Source: Lysinibacillus sp. (GTDB taxonomy: Bacteria > Bacillota > Bacilli > Bacillales_A > Planococcaceae). Taken from it: 5,666 nt of DNA. Numbering within the stretch: the first letter of the stretch is position 1; every line of letters begins with the position of its first letter. Below the pieces are notes generated by a model. That model saw only the letters and a program-made list of their open reading frames with translations. It was not told where the DNA came from and did not search any database. Made by a program: the position numbers and the translations under genes. Of the stretch, positions 1 to 5,064 are shown one piece after another. The stretch spans positions 1 through 5,666 of the forward strand of contig JAAYHP010000274.1 in the NCBI GenBank assembly GCA_012735355.1, given 5' to 3'.

Positions 1-1
1 A

Positions 2-1012
2 TTAAATATCGATAAGAATGATATTTTTAACGAATCATTGGAGACGTTTCTTGCGAAGTATCATGACTTCAATTTTGAACGATTTCAATTTCTATCGGAT
101 TTAGCAAATCTAGGACATGCAACGATGCAAATATCAACAAAAAATAATAATGAGGAAGAATTGTTTCTAAAATTGGATTGCAAGTATAATTATCATTTAA
201 ACATGTTAGTGATGACAGTTATCGATATAACTGAAATTGTCCAATTGAGGAAAAAAGTAGATGAGTTACAATATTTAGGGACTATCGGTCAAATGACTGC
301 TAGTATTGCCCATGAAATTAGAAATCCAATGACTTCCTTAAAAGGATTTATTGAATTGTTAAAAGGCAGTTCCCCTGAAGATTCAAAAAAATATTTGCAA
401 GTAATGGAGTCTGAACTAGGAAGAATGGAAACAATTTTATCTGAAATACTTTATTTATCAAAACCGATTGAACGTCATGAAGAAGTTATTACATTATTAA
501 ATGTTGTGGAAGAAGTTGCTCAAATCATGTTGCCACATGCTTATAAAAATAATATTGTTATTGAATTAAAATTGGAACATAAACAATTGAATTCAAACAT
601 CTTAGGAAATGCTAATCGTTTAAAGCAAATGTTTATTAATTTATTAAAAAATGCGATTGAAGTAATGTCTAATGGAGGAACTATAACAATTGAGTTGAAA
701 AATGTTGGAAATACTATTCAAGTATCTGTTCAAGATGAAGGTTTAGGAATTCCAATGGAAAATTTAAATAAATTATTTACTCCATTTTTTACAACTAAAG
801 AGAATGGAACTGGTCTAGGTTTGGCCCTCGTGAAAAAAGTAGTCGACGAACATCGAGGAAAGATTAGAGTTAATAGTATTATGAATGTAGGGTCTACCTT
901 TATTTTAGAGTTCCCTAACTATACCGAGTGTTATACTAGTATTTTTTACGATGATGTACAATTAAAAAAATGGATGTCAAAAAACGAAGGAAGTTCTTTG
1001 CCGGTAGTGTAA
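2..1012 (+). CDS. Sensor histidine kinase, sporulation-kinase type (5' partial)
   Basis: The reading frame is open from the left edge, so the gene starts upstream; a TTG at 38 is in frame but lacks a ribosome site and is probably internal. Counting from the first whole codon (336 residues visible), residues 1-85 look like the end of a PAS-type sensor ending in VIDITE. HisKA follows, with phospho-acceptor His104 in AHEIRNPMTSLKGF. The HATPase_c domain shows the N box NLLKNAIE (Asn213, Asn217), the G1 box DEGLGIP (Asp245), the F box FTPFFTT and the G2 box GTGLGL (about 269-274). All catalytic boxes are intact. No transmembrane segment lies in the visible part. About 30 residues extend past the usual end of the ATPase domain. 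The H-box style is that of Bacillus sporulation kinases (KinA-KinE), which phosphorylate Spo0F. Adjacency to mhqR matches kinD in B. subtilis, so a KinD-like role is inferred, not shown. No response regulator gene follows. Confidence 0.9.
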   Translation, partial: LNIDKNDIFNESLETFLAKYHDFNFERFQFLSDLANLGHATMQISTKNNNEEELFLKLDCKYNYHLNMLVMTVIDITEIVQLRKKVDELQYLGTIGQMTASIAHEIRNPMTSLKGFIELLKGSSPEDSKKYLQVMESELGRMETILSEILYLSKPIERHEEVITLLNVVEEVAQIMLPHAYKNNIVIELKLEHKQLNSNILGNANRLKQMFINLLKNAIEVMSNGGTITIELKNVGNTIQVSVQDEGLGIPMENLNKLFTPFFTTKENGTGLGLALVKKVVDEHRGKIRVNSIMNVGSTFILEFPNYTECYTSIFYDDVQLKKWMSKNEGSSLPVV

Positions 1013-1014
1013 CT

Positions 1015-1044
1015 TTGACAAATCTTCTCAATTATCGCTATAAT
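1015..1044 (+). promoter_or_regulatory. Consensus sigma-A promoter of mhqR
   Basis: A perfect -35 TTGACA (1015-1020) and a perfect -10 TATAAT (1039-1044) are separated by 18 bp, beginning 3 bp after the kinase stop codon. Transcription should start near 1051, giving a leader of about 28 nt before the TTG start of mhqR. No convincing MhqR-type palindromic operator overlaps it by eye. Confidence 0.85.
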
Positions 1045-1079
1045 GACTTTATATAGATAGAAAAAGAGGATGATTTGTC

Positions 1080-1526
1080 TTGTCATCAAATGAAATTAAA
1101 CAATCGTTAAAATTGTATATTGTATTATCACGAGCAAATAAGGCAATTAATGAAGTAACAAATCAGTTCTTTCAACAAAATGGAATTAATCCTACCGAAT
1201 TTGCTGTGTTAGAACTGTTATATCATAAGGGAAGACAACCTTTGCAAAAAATAGGTAGTAAAATATTGTTAGCTAGCGGTTCAATCACATATGTAGTTGA
1301 TAAACTTGAAAAGAGAGGTTTTATAAATCGAATTTCTTGCCCCTCGGATCGTCGAGTTACTTATGCAGAAATATCTGAAGAGGGTTCAGCCTTTATGCAA
1401 AAAGTTTTCCCTGAACATGAACAAAATCTTCATGAATTGATGAACGTGTTAACACCAGAAGAAAAAGAAACAGCAATAGAGTTGCTGAAAAAATTAGGTT
1501 TATCAATAAAAGATTTATCATATTAA
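1080..1526 (+). CDS. mhqR: MarR-family transcriptional regulator, MhqR-like
   Basis: This 148-aa protein has normal MarR length, with helical dimerisation ends and a central winged helix-turn-helix. NPTEFAVLELLYHKG (about 37-51) leads into the recognition region LLASGSITYVVDKLEKRGF (63-81), and the wing carries DRRVTYAEISEEG (90-102). From memory, the recognition region and wing are very close to B. subtilis MhqR (YkvE). MhqR represses quinone/electrophile detoxification genes (azoreductase, dioxygenases) and is released by quinone-type compounds. One cysteine (Cys87) precedes the wing, and whether it senses anything is unknown. The TTG start at 1080 is chosen because AGAGGA (1065-1070) lies 9 nt upstream and the N-terminus then fits the family. 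It has its own consensus promoter, and the kinase upstream matches the kinD-mhqR order. No target gene lies beside it, so it probably acts on distant genes. Confidence 0.88.
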   Translation: MSSNEIKQSLKLYIVLSRANKAINEVTNQFFQQNGINPTEFAVLELLYHKGRQPLQKIGSKILLASGSITYVVDKLEKRGFINRISCPSDRRVTYAEISEEGSAFMQKVFPEHEQNLHELMNVLTPEEKETAIELLKKLGLSIKDLSY

Positions 1527-1527
1527 T

Positions 1528-1786
1528 AAAAGAGGTCGGGATAAAAGTAAAAACTCATCATTTTCTCTTAAGTGAAAATGATGAGTTTTTGACATTTAAC
1601 TGAAAATTGATTTCCGTTCCTGGAATGCGCATCCAGGGTCGGCCCCGCTTCCTCAGAGCTCTTACTTTGCTCCTGCGGGTCTTAAGGCTTGGACTGGTCC
1701 CGCAGGAAAGCTCTGCTTTGCTTCGAAAGCGAAGCAACAGAGGCGCTCCCCGTTACTCCAATCAATTTTTTGTCCCGCCCTCTTTT
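1528..1786. repeat. Structured GC-rich intergenic repeat element with terminal inverted repeats
   Basis: The ends 1528-1546 and 1768-1786 are inverted repeats matching at 17 of 19 positions (left AAAAGAGGTCGGGATAAAA). Inside, 1603-1611 (AAAATTGAT) pairs with 1761-1769. Further hairpins are CCTGGA/TCCAGG (1619-1624/1632-1637), TCCTGCGGG/CCCGCAGGA (1671-1679/1699-1707) and TTGCTTCG/CGAAGCAA (1718-1725/1730-1737), the last extended past a two-base bulge by CTCTG/CAGAG (1711-1715/1738-1742). CAGAGCT (1654-1660) can alternatively pair with AGCTCTG (1709-1715). The 1619-1755 core is far richer in G+C than its surroundings. From memory, similar blocks starting TTGATTTCCGTTCC recur between genes in many Bacillaceae genomes, but I know no family name. 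It lies between convergent genes and has no credible coding content. It could be a MITE-like element or a structured RNA/terminator module. Confidence 0.7.
1549..1590. terminator. Bidirectional terminator hairpin between convergent genes
   Basis: A perfect 17-bp stem (1549-1565 with 1574-1590) encloses an 8-nt loop. The right arm ends GAGTTTTT on the plus strand and the left arm gives the same on the minus strand. It can stop mhqR transcripts 23 nt after the mhqR stop, and those of the lipoprotein gene coming the other way. It sits within the left end of the repeat element. Confidence 0.8.
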
Positions 1787-1788
1787 TA

Positions 1789-2451
1789 TTATTTCTCTTC
1801 AATCGTTAAGCCCATTTGAATGAGGGCATCTTTTAAATCGTAGTCTGGTTTATCAAATACCGTTAACCGAACGAGGATGTTTTCTTTTTCGAATACGACG
1901 CCAACAACTTCGTCTTCCTCATGTGTTCCGATATATGCAACTACATCCTTGATATCTTTATGTTCTTTAATATTGTTGATTTCATATGAATCGTATTGCT
2001 CATTGATTGCAGTCATCAGTTCTTCTGTATTTGCTACTAGATTATCAAAAGAAGAATCATTTTTTTGAATCACTTCAATTCTCATAAAAATAGCATCATT
2101 TTCTTGAAGGAATAATACATCTCTTCCAGGTTCCTCTTGTGTTAGTTCATAACCTTCCAAAAGTTGAATTGAATAGTTAGCTTCATCAACAATTGTCGTT
2201 TCAATAGTATATTCTTTGCCTTTCGTTGTGTAATTCAAAGCCTTTTCTACCGGGATTGTGGAGTCATTTTCCCCAGATTGGGTATCTCCCTCTGTTGTTA
2301 CCTCATCTTTTTCATTTGTATCATCTTTTTCTGTATCTGCTGTCATATTATCTGGTGCAATTTTGTCCTTTGGTTCTTCAGCGGTACCACAGGCGATAAG
2401 CAATAACAGCGATAGCAACATTATAATTAAAAATTGTAATTTCTTTTTCAT
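1789..2451 (-). CDS. Lipoprotein of unknown function
   Basis: This 220-aa protein has a type II signal peptide: MKKK, a hydrophobic run (about 7-20) and lipobox LIAC with lipidated Cys21. It should be anchored to the outer face of the membrane. Residues 22-70 are a low-complexity, Asp/Glu/Thr-rich linker of the kind that spans the wall. Residues 70-220 form a probable small globular alpha/beta domain with no motif I recognise. The ATG is well fixed by AAGGAGG (minus strand, 2459-2465) with a 7-nt spacer. The gene lies 64 nt downstream of the CPBP gene on the same strand with no terminator between, so the two are probably co-transcribed. The stop codon abuts the structured repeat element, and the hairpin at 1549-1590 is the likely transcript end. 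The call as lipoprotein is firm; the function is not known. Confidence 0.88.
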   Translation of the reverse strand: MKKKLQFLIIMLLSLLLLIACGTAEEPKDKIAPDNMTADTEKDDTNEKDEVTTEGDTQSGENDSTIPVEKALNYTTKGKEYTIETTIVDEANYSIQLLEGYELTQEEPGRDVLFLQENDAIFMRIEVIQKNDSSFDNLVANTEELMTAINEQYDSYEINNIKEHKDIKDVVAYIGTHEEDEVVGVVFEKENILVRLTVFDKPDYDLKDALIQMGLTIEEK

Positions 2452-2498
2452 TTCTACTCCTCCTTCAAATAAAACGATTCTTCTTGTGCTAAGTTTCC

Positions 2499-2530
2499 TT
2501 TTATACTAGATCATGTTAATGAAATGGCAA
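2499..2530 (-). promoter_or_regulatory. Possible weak internal promoter for the lipoprotein gene
   Basis: On the minus strand, TTGCCA (2525-2530) at the end of the CPBP gene is followed by TAGTAT (2503-2508) at 16 bp or TATAAA (2499-2504) at 20 bp. The hexamers are reasonable but neither spacing is ideal. It would let the lipoprotein be expressed independently of the CPBP gene. Confidence 0.25.
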
Positions 2531-3127
2531 TATTAAAAATAAAAAAAGGATGAAAGTTTCATGTGCGACAATGACTAATGGTAAACTTTGTTTCCATTCA
2601 TACAGAGCGCCAAAAATAAGCGCAATGACGAATGCACAAATCACCCCAGGTATGAAACCACTTAATGCGATTGCCAATGAAAATAAAACACTAGTAAAGA
2701 TGCAAGAGAGGATAGGAGATACAAATTGTTTTAATTTTTCTTGAACATACCCTCTCCAAAATATTTCTTCACCAACGACAATAATGAAAATTAACAATAA
2801 GTAATGCCAAATATTATTCGGCCCGTAAGAATCTAAAAATTTTCGTACAGTTTTTAATAAATCATCATCTATATAATTAAGGATAATATAACCTAGCCGG
2901 ATAATACCATAGGTAATTGTACCGTAACCGATCCCATACAACATATATTTCCAAGTTGGGAGTTCATCTTTGAATTTCCCATAAAGGATAGAGATGGCCG
3001 TTCCGACGAGAAGAGTAAAAGTATATAAATACCAGAAGATTTTCTTTTCTTCGAAGGTAAAGTACATACTTATAAAAATGAAAGCAAGTGAGAGAAGGAG
3101 CAAAATGAGTTGTTTTGAATTTTTCAT
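2516..3127 (-). CDS. CPBP-family (CAAX protease/bacteriocin-processing) membrane protein
   Basis: This 203-aa, very hydrophobic protein has about six to seven membrane segments (roughly 6-23, 31-50, 62-84, 107-123, 136-155, 158-175, 183-201). Motif 1 of the CPBP (ABI/Rce1-like) intramembrane metalloprotease family is clear: GEEIFWRGYVQE, with Glu120, Glu121 and Arg125. Motif 2, usually FxxxH, reads FSLAI here (149-153), so the expected metal/catalytic histidine is replaced by Ile153. Motif 3 is partly kept as His189 in VAHETFI but lacks the usual Asn/Asp four residues on. It may therefore be a reduced-activity or non-catalytic member. The ATG is fixed by AAGGAGG (minus strand, 3136-3142) with an 8-nt spacer. 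It probably forms a two-gene operon with the downstream lipoprotein. Substrate and role are unknown. Family membership is firm; protease activity is doubtful. Confidence 0.87.
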   Translation of the reverse strand: MKNSKQLILLLLSLAFIFISMYFTFEEKKIFWYLYTFTLLVGTAISILYGKFKDELPTWKYMLYGIGYGTITYGIIRLGYIILNYIDDDLLKTVRKFLDSYGPNNIWHYLLLIFIIVVGEEIFWRGYVQEKLKQFVSPILSCIFTSVLFSLAIALSGFIPGVICAFVIALIFGALYEWKQSLPLVIVAHETFILFLFLILPFH

Positions 3128-3156
3128 GTGGTCTGCCTCCTTTTTACCATATTAAC

Positions 3157-3199
3157 AAAAAAAAATTCCCCTATCATCTTAAACAAATGAAAAGGGGAA
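3157..3199 (-). terminator. Rho-independent terminator of ykvS
   Basis: Read on the minus strand, TTCCCCT (3193-3199) pairs with AGGGGAA (3166-3172) around a 20-nt loop and is followed by nine T residues (3157-3165). It starts only 6 nt after the ykvS stop and separates ykvS from the CPBP gene. Confidence 0.8.
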
Positions 3200-3205
3200 G
3201 TTTTT

Positions 3206-3400
3206 TTACTTGAAATCGTTTTTGAATTTTACAATTTTGTAACGTTTATGATTAACGACGGTTTTTTCTTCCATATCTAAGTCGTGGAAATTTGCCATGA
3301 TTGTTAAATCCACAATCACTGAATTATCATTAACTTTCTCGACAACACCGTGAAGTCCGTCTTTAAATTCGATGATGTCACCTACTTCTGCAATTTTCAT
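3206..3400 (-). CDS. ykvS: YkvS family protein (DUF2187)
   Basis: This small soluble 64-aa protein closely matches, from memory, B. subtilis YkvS. It begins MKIAEVGDIIEFKDGL, continues with GVVEKVNDNSVIVDLTIM (about 18-35), and ends with TVVNHKRYKIVKF (about 47-59). This is the DUF2187 family, a compact beta-rich fold with KOW-like spacing of Gly and hydrophobic residues; its biochemical role is unknown. The ATG has AAGGAG (minus strand, 3411-3416) 10 nt upstream. It appears monocistronic, with a terminator immediately after the stop. It is divergent from the small plus-strand gene at 3517, and the 116-bp gap must hold promoters for both. Its presence supports the correspondence of this region with the B. 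subtilis ykv segment. Confidence 0.88.
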   Translation of the reverse strand: MKIAEVGDIIEFKDGLHGVVEKVNDNSVIVDLTIMANFHDLDMEEKTVVNHKRYKIVKFKNDFK

Positions 3401-3453
3401 TGGCAGGTCACTCCTTTTCGGCTACTATGAAGTTAGTTTGCATGATATTGAAA

Positions 3454-3471
3454 AAAATGTAAAGACATTTT
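3454..3471. promoter_or_regulatory. Palindrome in the divergent ykvS / small-gene promoter region
   Basis: AAAATGT (3454-3460) and ACATTTT (3465-3471) form a 7-bp perfect inverted repeat with a 4-nt centre, AAAG. It lies midway between the two divergent genes, where an operator would sit. It is AT-rich and short, so chance is possible. No clear sigma-A promoter pair is visible nearby on either strand. Confidence 0.3.
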
Positions 3472-3516
3472 CGAATAATTTTTAAATTTAGACAAAAAAG
3501 GGGGCTAAAGTTTTAT

Positions 3517-3705
3517 ATGAATAAGTATAAAGAGATGATTAATCAGTTGAAAAATGGGGAATTAGAAAGTATCGAAATATCAAAAGATGAATTTCTAGAA
3601 TTTCGTGAAGTACTCGTGCAAGATGAGATGTTTAAGCATTTTAGGGGGGAGGCAAAGCAAGGAGGAAAAGTTATTTACACCTTTTCAGAAACGCCAAGAA
3701 GATAA
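3517..3705 (+). CDS. Conserved-looking small protein of unknown function
   Basis: This 62-aa charged soluble protein has no signal peptide or membrane segment. An N-terminal predicted helix (MNKYKEMINQLKNGE) is followed by a second charged helix (about 22-37) and then FKHFRGEAKQGGKVIYTF (39-56), which looks like a beta-hairpin. I have an impression of similar short Bacillus proteins ending in HFRG...GGKVIY, but cannot name a family. The ATG at 3517 has the purine run AGGGGG (3500-3505) upstream at a longish 11-nt spacing. The next gene on the strand, the Spo0E-like phosphatase, starts 50 nt after its stop with no terminator between, so the two are probably co-transcribed. Codon use and composition are like the neighbours. 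It is likely real because of the ribosome site, the intact frame and the operon context. Confidence 0.72.
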   Translation: MNKYKEMINQLKNGELESIEISKDEFLEFREVLVQDEMFKHFRGEAKQGGKVIYTFSETPRR

Positions 3706-3740
3706 ATAAAAGCACCTTCTTCGACACGAAAAAAAGAATG

Positions 3741-3747
3741 AAGGGGG
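3741..3747 (+). promoter_or_regulatory. Ribosome binding site that fixes the Spo0E-like start
   Basis: AAGGGGG ends 8 nt before the ATG at 3756. An in-frame ATG at 3738 lies immediately before this site and has no ribosome site of its own, so 3756 is the likely start. Confidence 0.75.
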
Positions 3748-3755
3748 AATTTTTA

Positions 3756-3923
3756 ATGGATAATATATTGTTGCAGTTAGAACAAATTCGAGAAAACATG
3801 ATTCGTTCAGGAATGGAGCATGGGTTTCGAGCACCAAAAACAATTCATCTTAGCAAAGAGCTTGATCGGATTTTGAATTTGTATAACAAAATTTACAATA
3901 CAACTTTAATTACAAAAAAATAA
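3756..3923 (+). CDS. Spo0E-like aspartyl-phosphate phosphatase
   Basis: This 55-aa protein begins MDNILLQLEQIRENM. It has the Spo0E-family layout: an N-terminal helix with LEQIRENMIRSG (8-19), a short loop, then a second helix carrying the signature LSKELDRILNLY (32-43; Ser33, Glu35, Leu36, Asp37). Family members (Spo0E, YisI, YnzD in B. subtilis) are two-helix proteins that dephosphorylate Spo0A~P or other response regulators and so delay sporulation. The start is set by AAGGGGG at 3741-3747; an ATG six codons upstream (3738) is less likely. It follows the 62-aa gene by 50 nt and ends in a terminator at 4007-4034. With a sporulation-type kinase about 2.7 kb upstream, a role in the same phosphorelay is plausible but inferred. 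The exact target among the paralogues cannot be told from sequence. Confidence 0.85.
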   Translation: MDNILLQLEQIRENMIRSGMEHGFRAPKTIHLSKELDRILNLYNKIYNTTLITKK

Positions 3924-4006
3924 AAAAAATTTAAAAAAGGTTTTAATCCAACGGAAATTTGGGAATAGTATTACTGAACACAGCAACATTCTCATTTCCC
4001 CCTTTC

Positions 4007-4034
4007 AAGCAGCTAATTTGTAGCTGCTTTTTTT
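4007..4034 (+). terminator. Rho-independent terminator after the Spo0E-like gene
   Basis: AAGCAGCTA (4007-4015) and TAGCTGCTT (4021-4029) form a 9-bp perfect stem with a 5-nt loop. Five further T residues follow (4030-4034), making a run of seven with the stem end. It lies 83 nt after the stop codon of the Spo0E-like gene and isolates it from ykwC. Confidence 0.88.
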
Positions 4035-4065
4035 ATTGTAAATTTTATTAATTCATTTTTTTATA

Positions 4066-4094
4066 TCAACAATTTCCTTATTATGTGGTACATT
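4066..4094 (+). promoter_or_regulatory. Possible sigma-A promoter of ykwC
   Basis: TCAACA (4066-4071) and TACATT (4089-4094) are 17 bp apart, each with four of six consensus positions. A TG one base before the -10 (an extended -10) strengthens it. It lies in the terminator-to-gene gap where the ykwC promoter is expected. Confidence 0.4.
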
Positions 4095-4131
4095 ACAAGA
4101 AAGTGTAAAAAATGTCTGAAAAATATCGAAT

Positions 4132-4141
4132 AGGGGTGGGG
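4132..4141 (+). promoter_or_regulatory. Ribosome binding site that fixes the ykwC start
   Basis: AGGGGTGGGG lies 6 nt before the ATG at 4148. The in-frame ATG at 4112 has no comparable site and would add 12 residues before the Rossmann strand that normally opens the family. Confidence 0.7.
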
Positions 4142-4147
4142 AAATCA

Positions 4148-5014
4148 ATGAATAAGACGATTTGCTTTATCGGTACAGGAGTAATGGGATCTTCAATAGT
4201 AAAACATTTGTTAAACGCTGGATACGATGTTACTGTTTACAATCGTACGAAAGAAAAGGCAATCCCTTTATTAGATCTAGGTGCAAAATGGGAAGACACT
4301 CCAAGAAAAGCAGCAGAAAATAAAGATATTATTTTCACAATGGTAGGTTTCCCATCTGATGTAGAGGAAGTTTATTTAGGAGAAGAAGGTATTTTTCAAA
4401 GTGCAAAAAGTGGGTCAATCGTTATAGACTTAACGACATCTCAACCATCGCTGGCAAAAAAATTGTATTCCATTGCTAAAGAAAAAGAAATTAGGAGTCT
4501 AGATGCACCGGTTTCTGGTGGCGATATTGGAGCGAGAAATGGCACTTTATCTATCATGGTTGGTGGAGATGAAGAGGTATTTAATGAAGTGTTGCCAATT
4601 TTACAATTGTTCGGTTCGAATATCGTTTATCAAGGGAAAGCAGGTTCTGGCCAACATACAAAAATGTGTAATCAATTATTAATTACGACGAATATGATTG
4701 GCGTTTGTGAAGCGCTTTCCTACGGCTTAAAAGCGGGATTAGATTTAGATAAAGTCTTACAATCCATTTCAACGGGGGCAGCTGGATCTTGGACACTTTC
4801 CAATTTAGGTCCACGCATGTTGAAGGGAGATTTAGAACCTGGATTTTATATTAAACATTTCATTAAAGATATGAAAATCGCTCTAGAAGAGGCAGAAAAT
4901 ATGGGCTTAGACTTACCGGGTTTGAAACTATCGAAACAATTGTATGAAGAGCTACTTGAACAAGGCTATGGTGATAAAGGTACTCAAGCGTTAATAAAAT
5001 ATTACAACAGCTAG
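4148..5014 (+). CDS. ykwC: 3-hydroxyisobutyrate dehydrogenase-like (beta-hydroxyacid dehydrogenase, YkwC type)
   Basis: This 288-aa protein is of full family length. The N-terminal Rossmann fold has GTGVMG (9-14) right after the first strand, then YNRT (31-34), a pattern often linked to NADP(H) preference. The substrate motif DAPVSGGDIGARNG spans 119-132. The catalytic Lys172 lies in AGSGQHTKMCNQ (165-176), and KDMKIALEEA (240-249) belongs to the all-helical C-terminal domain. All expected active-site residues are present. From memory it is very close to B. subtilis YkwC. The family oxidises short 3-hydroxyacids such as 3-hydroxyisobutyrate or tartronate semialdehyde; the actual substrate of YkwC-type enzymes is not settled. 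The start at 4148 is chosen from its ribosome site and the family N-terminus. No terminator separates it from the transporter remnant 50 nt downstream, so the two may share a transcript. Confidence 0.93.
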   Translation: MNKTICFIGTGVMGSSIVKHLLNAGYDVTVYNRTKEKAIPLLDLGAKWEDTPRKAAENKDIIFTMVGFPSDVEEVYLGEEGIFQSAKSGSIVIDLTTSQPSLAKKLYSIAKEKEIRSLDAPVSGGDIGARNGTLSIMVGGDEEVFNEVLPILQLFGSNIVYQGKAGSGQHTKMCNQLLITTNMIGVCEALSYGLKAGLDLDKVLQSISTGAAGSWTLSNLGPRMLKGDLEPGFYIKHFIKDMKIALEEAENMGLDLPGLKLSKQLYEELLEQGYGDKGTQALIKYYNS

Positions 5015-5064
5015 ATTTATATAACTGAATACATAGCTACAAGAATTTGATGGGAGCGATTTTG

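Noticed and set aside
1528..1786. Insertion sequence or CRISPR array
   Set aside because: There is no transposase and no regularly spaced direct repeats; the pattern is inverted repeats only.
1607..1819. Open reading frame of 70 codons on the plus strand
   Set aside because: It lies in the palindromic repeat element, runs into the convergent lipoprotein gene, has no ribosome site, and its Arg/Leu-rich product reflects the GC-rich repeat.
1877..2068. Plus-strand open frame of 63 codons
   Set aside because: It is antisense to the lipoprotein gene, which has a clear lipobox and ribosome site; the Ser-rich product is a typical shadow.
2258..2509. Plus-strand open frame of 83 codons
   Set aside because: It is antisense to the acidic linker and signal peptide of the lipoprotein, with no ribosome site or family resemblance.
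2550..2744. Plus-strand open frame of 64 codons
   Set aside because: It is antisense to the CPBP membrane protein, which has the EExxxR motif and a strong ribosome site.
4112..4147. Upstream ATG giving a 300-aa ykwC product
   Set aside because: The 12 extra residues precede the Rossmann strand that normally begins the family, and the good ribosome site lies before 4148.
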